From the NCBI GenBank assembly GCA_910577585.1, contig CAJTNN010000012.1:1-64000 (forward strand): a stretch of 64,000 nucleotides of DNA. The letters are read 5' to 3'. Origin of the DNA: an uncultured Muribaculaceae bacterium (GTDB lineage Bacteria > Bacteroidota > Bacteroidia > Bacteroidales > Muribaculaceae). Shown here piece by piece: positions 29,105-37,011 of this stretch. Under the pieces are notes generated by a model. It worked only from the letters and a program-made list of their open reading frames with translations, was not told the DNA's origin and searched no databases. Position numbers and translations under genes: made by a program. Each line of letters begins with the position of its first letter. Positions within the stretch are counted from its first letter, which is position 1.

Positions 29105-29866
29105 ATGGAAATCCAAGATATAATCCGCCCGGAGAACAAGGTGTATTCCACTCCTGAACTTCTCGACAATGTGCACATGCACTATTGCCCGGGCTGCAGC
29201 CATGGTGTGATCCATAAGCTCCTGGCTGAGGTCATCGCCGAAATGGGCCTGACCGAAAAGACTGTCGGCATCTCTCCGGTGGGATGCGCCGTGTTTGCCT
29301 ACAACTATATCGATGTTGACTGGGTAGAGGCCGCCCACGGTCGTGCTCCGGCTGTGGCAACTGCCATCTCGCGCCTCTGGCCCGAGGATGTGGTGTTCAC
29401 TTACCAGGGTGACGGCGACATGTCGGCTATCGGCACCGCTGAGTCTATCCACGCCGCCAACCGTGGCGAGAATATCGTGATGGTATTCGTCAACAACGCC
29501 ATCTATGGCATGACAGGCGGACAGATGGCCCCCACTACTCTCGTGGGCCAAAAGACTGCCACCACCCCCTACGGACGTCGCGTGGACCTCAACGGCCACC
29601 CGCTCGAAATCACCAACCTCATGGCTATCCTCGACGGCACATGCTATGTCACCCGTCAGTCAGTACATACTCCCGCCAATGTGCGCAAGACCAAAGCCGC
29701 TCTCAAGAAGGCATTCCAGAATGCACTCGACAAGAAGGGCACCTCTGTAGTGGAGGTCGTGGCCACCTGCAACTCCGGCTGGAAGATGAGCCCCGAAAAG
29801 GCCAACGAATGGATGGCCGAACACATGTTTGCCAAATATCCCCTCGGCGACCTTAAGAACGAATAA
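29105..29866 (+). CDS. korB: 2-oxoacid:ferredoxin oxidoreductase beta (TPP-binding) subunit
   Basis: The 253-aa subunit has a CPGCSHG motif (near 20) and the thiamine-diphosphate/Mg2+ motif GDGDMSAIGTAESIHAANR (about 102-120) ending in NNAIYGMTGGQ. It supplies the active-site cofactor and pairs with the alpha subunit. The start is the ATG at 29105. It lies 43 nt after alpha and 25 nt before gamma, in one operon. Confidence 0.93.
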   Translation: MEIQDIIRPENKVYSTPELLDNVHMHYCPGCSHGVIHKLLAEVIAEMGLTEKTVGISPVGCAVFAYNYIDVDWVEAAHGRAPAVATAISRLWPEDVVFTYQGDGDMSAIGTAESIHAANRGENIVMVFVNNAIYGMTGGQMAPTTLVGQKTATTPYGRRVDLNGHPLEITNLMAILDGTCYVTRQSVHTPANVRKTKAALKKAFQNALDKKGTSVVEVVATCNSGWKMSPEKANEWMAEHMFAKYPLGDLKNE

Positions 29867-29891
29867 TTCCCATACAGCAGATAACACTACT

Positions 29892-30434
29892 ATGAAAGAA
29901 GAAATCATCATCGCCGGCTTCGGCGGACAGGGTGTGCTCTCGATGGGCAAGATCCTGGCTTACTCAGGATTGATGGACGACAAAGAGGTGACATGGATGC
30001 CTTCTTACGGCCCCGAACAGCGCGGTGGCACCGCCAACGTGACTGTGATTCTCTCTGACGAGAAAATCTCATCTCCTGTGCTCGATTCATTCGACAATGT
30101 AATCGCTCTCAACCAGCAGAGCCTCGACAAGTTCGCTCCGAAGGTGAAGCCCGGCGGCATACTTATCTATGACACCAACGGCATCCACAATCACCCCAAA
30201 CGCGACGATATCACCATCTATCCCATCGACGCGATGGAGGCCACTCTCGAAATCGGCAACTCAAAGGCTTACAACATGGTTGTGATGGGTGCCCTTCTTG
30301 AGGCCATGAACTACAAACTCCCCATGGAGAATGTAATCAAAGGTCTGAAAAAATCGCTCCCCGAACGCCACCACAAGCTCATTCCGCTCAATGAGCAGGC
30401 CATCGAAAAGGGACGCACCCTCCTCAAAAAGTAA
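29892..30434 (+). CDS. korC: 2-oxoacid:ferredoxin oxidoreductase gamma subunit
   Basis: The 180-aa subunit starts MKEEIIIAGFGGQGVLSMGK, the Gly-rich motif that closes over the CoA/TPP region in this family, and continues with PSYGPEQRGGTANVTVILS. I chose ATG 29892; the frame is open to 29829 but that would overlap the beta gene. It is the last gene of the operon and is followed by a hairpin terminator (30457-30501). Confidence 0.92.
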   Translation: MKEEIIIAGFGGQGVLSMGKILAYSGLMDDKEVTWMPSYGPEQRGGTANVTVILSDEKISSPVLDSFDNVIALNQQSLDKFAPKVKPGGILIYDTNGIHNHPKRDDITIYPIDAMEATLEIGNSKAYNMVVMGALLEAMNYKLPMENVIKGLKKSLPERHHKLIPLNEQAIEKGRTLLKK

Positions 30435-30456
30435 TCAACCCCAATCAGAATACACA

Positions 30457-30501
30457 GATAGAGGGCATCCGGACGAATCCGAATGCCCTCTATCCTCTTT
30501 T
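30457..30501 (+). terminator. Terminator of the kor/vor operon
   Basis: GATAGAGGGCATCCGG and CCGAATGCCCTCTATC form a long stem with one mismatch and a 6-nt loop, followed by CTCTTTT. Confidence 0.85.
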
Positions 30502-30541
30502 ACATAAAGAAGCTGCCCCACACCATTCCGTTGCCGTGTGT

Positions 30542-30652
30542 TTCCAGTCGCCGTGGAGTTGCAACCCACGGCTTAATTAACATCTTAAAATAAGACTTTT
30601 GGCAACTACTACGGATACCATTGCCGCAAGGTCATGGCGATTACGCCCCTCC
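30542..30652 (+). repeat. Flanking repeat family II, copy A
   Basis: This 111-bp segment aligns with 33486-33600 in the same orientation (TTCCAGTC, CCGTGG..GCAACCCACGG, TTGCCGCAAGGTC, GCCCCTCCC are shared; roughly three quarters identical by eye). It holds an imperfect CCGTGG/CCACGG hairpin. With copy B it brackets the AT-rich 31.0-33.4 kb island. No coding potential is seen. Confidence 0.75.
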
Positions 30653-30689
30653 CAATGCCGGTAAGTCAAGGCTCTTCCTGAAACGAAAG

Positions 30690-30817
30690 AACGGTAGTTA
30701 CGGAAGAACGATGGCTAACGGGAGAACGAAGTGACGGGAGCACGGGGCTAACGGGAGGACTGTGGTTACGAGAGAACGTAAACCACGTTCTCCCGTTAGC
30801 CTCCGTTCTCCCGTCAC
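30690..30817. repeat. Imperfect 17-bp repeats ending in inverted copies
   Basis: Five direct units of about 17 bp with core TAACGGGAG/TGACGGGAG are followed after a short spacer (around 30775) by two to three inverted units (CTCCCGTTAGCC, CTCCCGTCAC). The array can fold into one long dyad. It lies just upstream of the island and contains no ORF. Confidence 0.7.
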
Positions 30818-30984
30818 ATAGATGTATTTACGATGATGAGTGGATGTCATCTACATACGACACCATCCAACTTCATATGAAGAAAATTTGACTCCAAAAT
30901 ATATTACAACAAATTTAATATCAATAATTTATAAGTATTTTATAAATTATTAGTTGACACTAACGATGGATATAAATAAAAAAT

Positions 30985-31028
30985 ACCCTTTTGTGTTGTG
31001 TTTAGTAGTCTTCTTCAATCTATCTTTG
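30985..31028 (+). promoter_or_regulatory. Operator-like box and promoter of the ThiF-like gene
   Basis: The box ACCCTTTTGTGT at 30985-30996 precedes the -7 box TATCTTTG at 31021-31028 by exactly 24 nt. That centres the box near -42 from the expected start, where LuxR-type activators usually bind. No good -33 box is seen, which fits an activated promoter. The same box recurs four more times around this island. Confidence 0.65.
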
Positions 31029-31049
31029 CATTGATTTAATATATACAAT

Positions 31050-31808
31050 ATGGAAGAAAGATATACCAGAAACAGAATTTATATCAGCCTTGAAGAACAG
31101 AATAAGATTCGCGAGACACGGATTTTGCTCGCTGGGGCTGGCATAGGAAGTATAATTGCAGAATGTGCCTTGCGCTTCGGGTTTGAAGATATCATCCTCA
31201 TTGATGGGGACAAGGTCGAACTCAGCAACCTTAACCGTCAAAACTATGAAAAACGGGATATCGGAAAATTCAAAGCTGAATGTCTTGCAAAAAGGCTCCA
31301 AAGAATCAATCCAAAAGCACAAATTCAATTTTACAATACCTACATTGACCAAAGTAATGTAAAAGGCTTGCTTGACGGTGTAAAAATAGCAATAAATGCC
31401 CTTGACTTCAAAAGCGACCTACCTTTTATATTCGATGAACTTTGTTCAAAGAAGAAAATCCCCGTATTACACCCCTATAATTTTGGTTGGGGAGGTTTCT
31501 TAACCATAATCAAGCCTGGCGGATATCAACTGACAGAGATTTCACAATCCTATAAAGGCTTTGAAATCAAGATGGCTGAATTCGTAGCCCGTTACTGCGC
31601 CTTTTTGGATATGCCAAATCTTTGGCTTGATAATGTTATAGAATCATATCTAAATGAACCAGAAGAACTCCCTCCTCCACAGTTGTCAGTAGCATCATGG
31701 ATTGTTGCCGGATATTGCGTCAATGCTATGTTTGATTTGACAACAGAAAAGGAAATTAAATATTTCCCAAAGTTCTATTTCTCTTCATTACGCTACCAAC
31801 CGACATGA
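31050..31808 (+). CDS. ThiF/HesA/MoeB-type E1-like adenylyltransferase
   Basis: E1-like enzymes activate a C-terminal carboxylate (of a small protein, peptide or amino acid) with ATP. The 252-aa protein has GAGIGS (29-34), LIDGDKVELSNLNRQ (50-64) with the conserved Asp, Asn and Arg-Gln, and Lys73/Lys75 in DIGKFKAE, all part of the adenylation site. It lacks the CxxC zinc pairs of MoeB and ThiF, and no partner sulfur-carrier protein is nearby. The gene is AT-rich relative to the core genome. It lies in an island with a LuxR regulator and a LuxI/FeeM-like acyltransferase under the same operator-like boxes, so it may activate the same small-molecule substrate. The product is unknown. Confidence 0.8.
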   Translation: MEERYTRNRIYISLEEQNKIRETRILLAGAGIGSIIAECALRFGFEDIILIDGDKVELSNLNRQNYEKRDIGKFKAECLAKRLQRINPKAQIQFYNTYIDQSNVKGLLDGVKIAINALDFKSDLPFIFDELCSKKKIPVLHPYNFGWGGFLTIIKPGGYQLTEISQSYKGFEIKMAEFVARYCAFLDMPNLWLDNVIESYLNEPEELPPPQLSVASWIVAGYCVNAMFDLTTEKEIKYFPKFYFSSLRYQPT

Positions 31809-31814
31809 TTATGT

Positions 31815-32579
31815 CTATATAAGCTGATGATTCTGTGCGTAGGTCAGAGCCTCAACTATATTCTTTACATCCATCTTCTGAAAAATACTGCGTTTACAGG
31901 CTTTGATGGTATTGATAGACTTACATAAATTGTCAGCGATATCGTTCATCGTATACCCCTGCGCTGATAGGGACAAAACCTCGCGCTCGTTATCTGTAAG
32001 TATTATTTCTTTGCATTTCTCCCACTTGTGATCATACAGCGAGTATTGGTAGAACATACCGGAGTTGGGTTTCTTCATTATGACATTCCCCCGCTCGTTC
32101 CCAGCCGCTAGGGAGATTGTACATATCGCTAACCATATCCTACCATCCTTTGTCAGAATGAGTGGTGTCAGTTTGTGGTTGACAAGACGTTTTCGCCTCC
32201 CCCTCATTATGTGGAAATCGTAAGATATTGTATAGTCTTTCCTCTCGCCTATGGGAAGTGTATTGAAAAGTTTGAATCCCATATTGTTAATCTCAACAAG
32301 CATCTTCAAATCTTCCGGAGGTACATAGTCTATATAGAACCTGTATCCGTATTCTCTTATCTTATCCGACTCGCTACCGCATAGACGGGCGATATTATTA
32401 GAGACATACAGGAATCCCTTTTTGAAGTAGTCAATGATATATACACACTGGTATGTGCTACGCTCAAATGCTCGCGCAGCCTCTATTATGAGTCCGGCTT
32501 TCTCATAGTCCGACTCATTTATATTCTCTACCGAGTTATGCAATGAAAAAAAGTCTCCTATCTTTATATTGGAGTACAT
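31815..32579 (-). CDS. PAS domain / LuxR-type transcription regulator
   Basis: The 254-aa protein has a PAS-like sensor region (about 40-150, with FLYVSNNIARLCG and YIDYVPPEDLKML). A C-terminal GerE/LuxR helix-turn-helix follows at about 193-250 (LTDNEREVLSLSAQGYTMNDIADNL, then a recognition helix near SINTIKACKRSIFQKM). No autoinducer-binding domain of classic LuxR type is seen, so any signal must bind the PAS part or act otherwise. The gene converges with the ThiF-like gene (6 nt apart) and diverges from the acyltransferase gene, sharing a 171-nt intergenic region with two operator-like boxes. It is the likely regulator of the island, including itself. Confidence 0.85.
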   Translation of the reverse strand: MYSNIKIGDFFSLHNSVENINESDYEKAGLIIEAARAFERSTYQCVYIIDYFKKGFLYVSNNIARLCGSESDKIREYGYRFYIDYVPPEDLKMLVEINNMGFKLFNTLPIGERKDYTISYDFHIMRGRRKRLVNHKLTPLILTKDGRIWLAICTISLAAGNERGNVIMKKPNSGMFYQYSLYDHKWEKCKEIILTDNEREVLSLSAQGYTMNDIADNLCKSINTIKACKRSIFQKMDVKNIVEALTYAQNHQLI

Positions 32580-32601
32580 AGTGTTAGAGCAATTTACAGT
32601 A

Positions 32602-32654
32602 CAAATTTAATAAAATCCAGCCATATAGGAAAACAGAACATTACACAAAAGGGT
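32602..32654 (-). promoter_or_regulatory. Operator-like box and -7 box before the luxR-type gene
   Basis: ACACAAAAGGGT at 32643-32654 is the exact reverse complement of the 30985 box. On the - strand the -7 candidate TAAATTTG is at 32609-32602. The spacing is 33 nt, longer than the 24 nt of the other two promoters, so regulation here could differ, for example autoregulation. Confidence 0.5.
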
Positions 32655-32680
32655 AATTTTCAAGGTAGATTTTTTAAAAT

Positions 32681-32724
32681 ACACTTTTGTGTTTCGTTCG
32701 GGAGATAGTATACACATATTTTTG
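32681..32724 (+). promoter_or_regulatory. Operator-like box and promoter of the acyltransferase gene
   Basis: The box ACACTTTTGTGT (32681-32692, nearly palindromic) and the -7 box TATTTTTG (32717-32724) are 24 nt apart, exactly the spacing seen before the ThiF-like gene. Flanking AAAAT is shared too. Confidence 0.65.
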
Positions 32725-32750
32725 CGAAAAAAATCAAAACTGCCTCAACT

Positions 32751-33377
32751 ATGGAAAAAGTAATATGGTCATGCAACGATTACTCTATCTTAAGAGTAGA
32801 TGCGAACCGACTTCATGACGTTGCTCAATTTGTAGTGACTCAAAACTATAACCACCATTCTCCAGAGTCAATCCCTGACACAGCGCAACAGGAAATTGAT
32901 GAAATATATTTGGAAGAGCTTTCCTACTCCATAAACTCATCTTGTTTTATCGTTCGAAACAATGATGGCATAATAGTAGGCAGCATAAGGGTGTTCAGAT
33001 GGGATAAGAAGACACCCACTCCCATGGAGAAAATTTTTCACATATCCCCATTGGAGAAGGTACAAGACACACCCCAAACCTCATTCTGGCACATCGGACG
33101 ATTTGCCATTGATTCTAAATCTGGATTCTCCACCATCACATTATTCAAACAACTCATGATTCTTGCCGTGGCTCCTATCCTGCGTGAGGACGACAGCTAT
33201 ATGATAGCAGAGACAGACAGCCATCTTCTCAAAGTCATGAACGCCCTTGGAATTGAGACTCAAAAGATAGGAAATCCGCTCAATTATCTCGCATCCGAGA
33301 CAATTCCGATATGCTCAAACAAAAAGGGATTAATCAAGTTCTACCAAAGGTGTTATCCTCTTATTGCCCCATCATAG
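32751..33377 (+). CDS. LuxI/FeeM-like N-acyltransferase (autoinducer-synthase fold)
   Basis: The 208-aa protein shows the GNAT-like pattern of autoinducer and N-acyl-amino-acid synthases: FIVRNNDGIIVGSIRVFRW (core strand with Gly77 and Arg80), then the FWHIGRFAID block (Trp113, Arg117, Phe118) that matches the W-E-x-x-RF signature of LuxI/FeeM enzymes. Helix FKQLMILAVAPI and MNALGIETQKIGNP follow. Such enzymes transfer an acyl chain from acyl-carrier protein to an amino-acid-like acceptor. The usual Glu before the Arg-Phe pair is replaced (HIGRF), so the reaction may differ. Its own box-promoter and the divergent LuxR-type gene suggest signal production, as inference only. Confidence 0.65.
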   Translation: MEKVIWSCNDYSILRVDANRLHDVAQFVVTQNYNHHSPESIPDTAQQEIDEIYLEELSYSINSSCFIVRNNDGIIVGSIRVFRWDKKTPTPMEKIFHISPLEKVQDTPQTSFWHIGRFAIDSKSGFSTITLFKQLMILAVAPILREDDSYMIAETDSHLLKVMNALGIETQKIGNPLNYLASETIPICSNKKGLIKFYQRCYPLIAPS

Positions 33378-33394
33378 ACTACATCAGTCATACT

Positions 33395-33406
33395 ACACAA
33401 AAGTGT
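33395..33406 (+). promoter_or_regulatory. Operator-like box copy 4
   Basis: ACACAAAAGTGT at 33395-33406 is the exact reverse complement of the 32681 box, located 18 nt after the acyltransferase stop. Confidence 0.5.
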
Positions 33407-33432
33407 ATAAATAACCCTCGACTCAGAAAAAT

Positions 33433-33476
33433 ACCCTTTTGTGTAAGTATCAAATGACAATCCAATATTAATTTAG
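33433..33476 (+). promoter_or_regulatory. Operator-like box copy 5 with a near-promoter
   Basis: ACCCTTTTGTGT at 33433-33444 is identical to the 30985 box and is followed 24 nt later by TAATTTAG (33469-33476), one base from TAnnTTTG. It points away from the island into the repeat at 33486, with no gene before 33772. It may drive a non-coding transcript, the 33772 gene, or be a relic. Confidence 0.5.
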
Positions 33477-33485
33477 CATAAAATA

Positions 33486-33600
33486 TTCCAGTCTCCGTGG
33501 GTTTGCAACCCACGGAGCGATAAACATATGAAGATAAGGATTTGGGTAACCCACACGGCTACCTTTGCCGCAAGGTCGGGGCGATGGCGCCCCTCCTCCC
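33486..33600 (+). repeat. Flanking repeat family II, copy B
   Basis: This 115-bp segment matches copy A (30542-30652) in the same orientation. Its hairpin CCGTGGGTT-TGC-AACCCACGG is perfect here, and GGGGCGATGGCGCCCC adds a second stem. A and B bracket the AT-rich island. Confidence 0.75.
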
Positions 33601-33771
33601 AGGGGGCTGACGCCTACTATGCCGACTGTATGACTCCTGGTAGGAAGCGAGATTTGGGGCAACCTATATCTTAGTTTTAAAATAATATATCTAAGTTCTT
33701 TTTTAGAAATTGGATTTTTTTAATTATTTTATTAAATTTGGACAAATATTTACTAACCAACTCACTACGAT

Positions 33772-34563
33772 ATGAAAAGAGAGATGACATTGGCGCTTTT
33801 GCTATGTGGAGCTACTGCTCTGGCAAATGCACAAAATTATTTTACTGAGGGTACGGTCTGGAGTGTGCACGTAAGAGGGGATATCCTCGATGATGACGGT
33901 AAACTTCTGGAATATGACGAGAAATTCTGGCTCGAGGGTGACCTCAAGGAATGGGGCTACGACGAGGGGCTGATTCTCTGGCAGCAACGCGAGGATGAGT
34001 CGCAACCACGTCATGCGCGCGGGCTGATCAAGACCGATGGCGACAAGGTATATTACCGCCCGCATCTCCAAAGAGATGAGTGGCTGCTGATGTACGACTT
34101 CGGCGTCACTGCCGAGGAGCCTATCGAGACTTTCGCCCCCGAGTACTACTGGCCAAACACCTACATCCACGACACTCCCGACTACTTCGAATGCCTCGGC
34201 AGATATGCTGCCCCGGATTATCCTGAACTCACAATCATCAAAGTGGGTGAATTTAAGGATAAGCAGGATTTTGAACCCTATGGCGAGGGGGAGATTCTGG
34301 TGGGTATCGGCAGTCTGAAGGGCCCCGTCTACAACCGCCAGTATGGCCAGTATCGCGGTGGCGAGAGCACTACCCTTACCAAGGTAGAGCACAACGGCAC
34401 CATAATTTATGAGGCGACTCCGAAGTCGGAAGTTACCGACATCGCAGCTGACCCTGAAGCCGAGATGCCCCTCTACAACCTCTCAGGTCAGCCGATTGAA
34501 TCACCCGCGCCCGGACAACCCTACGTCAGCGGCAACCAAGTCAGAATAAACCCGGCCCGATAA
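33772..34563 (+). CDS. Hypothetical secreted protein with sorting-like tail
   Basis: The 263-aa product has a signal peptide (MKREMTLALLLCGATALANA). A Tyr/Trp/Asp-rich mature region shows no recognised domain. The end (YNLSGQPIESPAPGQPYVSGNQVRI) resembles the weak C-terminal sorting modules of Bacteroidales surface proteins. The composition is GC-richer than the adjacent island, so the gene belongs to the core side of the boundary. The start is the ATG at 33772. A bidirectional terminator follows (34720-34761). Confidence 0.7.
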   Translation: MKREMTLALLLCGATALANAQNYFTEGTVWSVHVRGDILDDDGKLLEYDEKFWLEGDLKEWGYDEGLILWQQREDESQPRHARGLIKTDGDKVYYRPHLQRDEWLLMYDFGVTAEEPIETFAPEYYWPNTYIHDTPDYFECLGRYAAPDYPELTIIKVGEFKDKQDFEPYGEGEILVGIGSLKGPVYNRQYGQYRGGESTTLTKVEHNGTIIYEATPKSEVTDIAADPEAEMPLYNLSGQPIESPAPGQPYVSGNQVRINPAR

Positions 34564-34719
34564 TACCATTGGTTCCGACTGAAACCTTGATTATTTGTAG
34601 AGAAGAGAAAATTAAGGTAAATATTCGGAATTACCTTAATTTCTTACCACTTTCTTTAATAATCAAGCTGCTTTTTGAGCCGTTGATTCTTTTTAGCCTG
34701 GATACGTACTTAGATAAAA

Positions 34720-34761
34720 TTAGGGCTGATTCCAAAATTGGAGTCAGCCCTATAATTTTAT
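34720..34761. terminator. Bidirectional terminator between convergent genes
   Basis: AGGGCTGATTCCA and TGGAGTCAGCCCT pair with an AAAT loop (one G-T), followed by ATAATTTTAT. T-rich flanks exist on both strands. It separates the + gene ending at 34563 and the - gene ending at 34777. Confidence 0.8.
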
Positions 34762-34795
34762 CGGATTAATTTGGGGTTATCGGATTAATTTGGAG
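34758..34795. repeat. Tandem 19-bp duplication spanning a stop codon
   Basis: TTATCGGATTAATTTGG followed by GG or AG occurs twice in tandem (34758-34776 and 34777-34795). On the - strand this duplicates the last codons and TAA of the LRR_5 gene, so the same K-L-I-R-stop sequence sits again in its trailer. Confidence 0.8.
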
Positions 34796-36843
34796 GATGT
34801 GCCGTCGGTGTAGGTGATTATGTAGCAGCCTGAGGGGAGATCCGAGGGGTCTGAGGCCACGCGCACACCTGAGAGATTGTAGACGCCGCTGATGCTCTTC
34901 GGCTCGGCTACAGAGGGTGCGGAGGCGCCTGTGGATATCTTGGGCGCGTAGGTAGAGATCAGTACCTCTGAATCTATCAGATAACGCACCTTGACGGTGG
35001 ATTCAAGGGCAGGTTTTGATGACTTCACGCGCCAGAGTCCGGTGGCCTCATCCTTCTCAGCCTCCTCATCATCGATGAAAATATCCACCATCGACACGCG
35101 GAGATCATCGCGTATCTCAGGCACCCACTCGCATCTCACCGCGCCCTCCTCGGAGGAACGCCAGAGAGTAAACATCTCCACCACCGGAGCATTGCAGACA
35201 CGACTCGTATAATCGCCCGCAGTGCCGGCCGCACAATATATTTTCTCCCAATACATCGGCACTCCCTCGCCGGGCACATTCGAGCAGATGAAGGTGGCAG
35301 GATAATTGTTGTGGCTGCCATAGGCATTGCCCCACTTAAGATAGGGAGTGTTGATATATACTCTTGTGTTGTGGTGGAATGCGAACGCGCCGAAGATAAG
35401 TATCTCGTTTTTCTCAGACCGCGAAGGGATATAGATAGTATTGAGCAACGGACAATTATCAAATGAATATGTCTGCACATAGTCAACGGCCGAGAGCTGG
35501 ATACGTTCCAGGGCCGTGCAGCCATCAAAGGCATGCTGGCGGATGCTGGTCTCAGCATATTCAGTGAAGTCATTGAGACTGACTTTGGCAAGATTCACAC
35601 AGTTCTGGAAGCATGAGGGGGGTATAACCGCCACAGCCCCGGGCCACTTCACATCCGTCAGACCCGAGCCCTCAAACTGCCGGCCTAACGATGATGTGAA
35701 ATCGGCACCCTCCATATTCTTCACCTTTTCGAAGGGGAACTCCTCAAGCGCCGTACAACCGAGGAAAGCCCCCATATTGACAGTCGTATTCACCGATGAG
35801 AGCTCCACCTTAGAGAGCTTCGGACAGAGTGCGAAGGCATAGCGTTCGATGGTGAGCGGCTTGGCAGCGGTGCCGGTGATGCGCACCTCTGTAAGCTCCG
35901 GACACAACAGGCACACCGCCGACGGACTAATCGCCACCGCATCGCCATTATATTTCAGGGTCTTTATTGCGGAGCCACTGAAGGCATAGTGGCCGATGTC
36001 ACACTTGTCATGAATCGTGACTTCGGGTATGATGGTGTTGCAGAACGCACCCATACCTATTTCCCTACAACTTGCCGGCACCACAAATGAATCGAGCGCC
36101 AGACGCGGCGGTACGGCGGCAAGTATGCCATCGTTGGTGTAGATTATCCCGTCGACCGATTTATAATGCGAGCTCTTGCTGACATCAATCTCACGTATGC
36201 CATTGTTGCCGTAAGCCCAGTAGGGATTACCAAACCAACCATTCTCATTCATAATGATCAGCTTGATGCTCTTGTTGTCGGCAAAGGCGCAGCGGTCCAT
36301 ATAATAGACCTCATCGGGGAGAGTGTATTTGGTCTTCGGGCGCGCCGGAGGCATGCGGAAGAGACGCCATGAGGCCTCAGCGCCGAAACGATGCAGCAGC
36401 ACACCATCCAGGTCCTTGAAATACTCATTGGCTGCATTGACATGAAACTCATTGATGCCAGTGCATCCTATGAACTCAGTCGAACCGATAGAGGAGATTG
36501 TCGACGGGATGTTGACACGTGTGATGCCCGGAAAATCCTTGAAGGCACGGTCGGCCTCAAACCAGTTCTCAGCCTCGTAGCGCGCGCCGATGGTATTGAC
36601 CACATAACGCGTGTCGTCGATGGTGACACTTCCGGGAATTGTGATTTCACCTGTAGGCTGATACCCCTCCTTGACATCAATCAGAGAGGCATAGCCGGTG
36701 TATCACTCCCCATTCATCTGAAGCTCATAGATGTAATTGCCCACCCGCTTGATATTGGATGCATCGGGGTCATAGGCCATGGCACTCGCCAGTCCAGAGA
36801 TTGCCACAACAAGTGTAAGCAGCAGTCTTTTCTTCATACGCAT
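34777..36843 (-). pseudogene. BspA-like LRR_5 surface protein with an in-frame stop
   Basis: From the ATG at 36843 (or 36837) the frame gives a signal peptide (MKKRLLLTLVVAISGLASAMA), then KRVGNYIYELQMNGE and a TGA at 36705-36703. The same frame continues without a break (YTGYASLIDV, then ITIPGSV) for 642 more codons to 34777. The rest is leucine-rich-repeat type 5 modules (SIGSTEFIGCTG, VNMGAFLGCTALEEFP, RQHAFDGCTALERI), a linker, and a sorting-like C-terminus (YNLSGVRVASDPSDLPSGCYIITYTDG). One changed base, TGG to TGA, would explain the stop. The downstream ORF from 36603 may be expressed but would lack a leader. Confidence 0.8.
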
Positions 36844-37011
36844 GTAAAATATTTGATGAGGCCACAAAATTACTTTTTTTTGCAACCTTGGGGTCTACAT
36901 GCGCGGTCTACATTCAGTCTACATTTTCACAACACTCTGTAAATAAGTAGATTATTTTGCCTCCAACAAATGACTGCCGCCGACTCTTTTTCACTCAACA
37001 AAAGGCGGTGC

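Noticed and set aside
30690..30817. Repeat array considered as a CRISPR array
   Set aside because: Units are about 17 bp, imperfect, without spacers of constant length, and reverse orientation midway; no cas genes are in the window.
34569..34769. Possible 66-aa ORF after the 33772 gene
   Set aside because: It runs through the bidirectional terminator and has no recognisable features.
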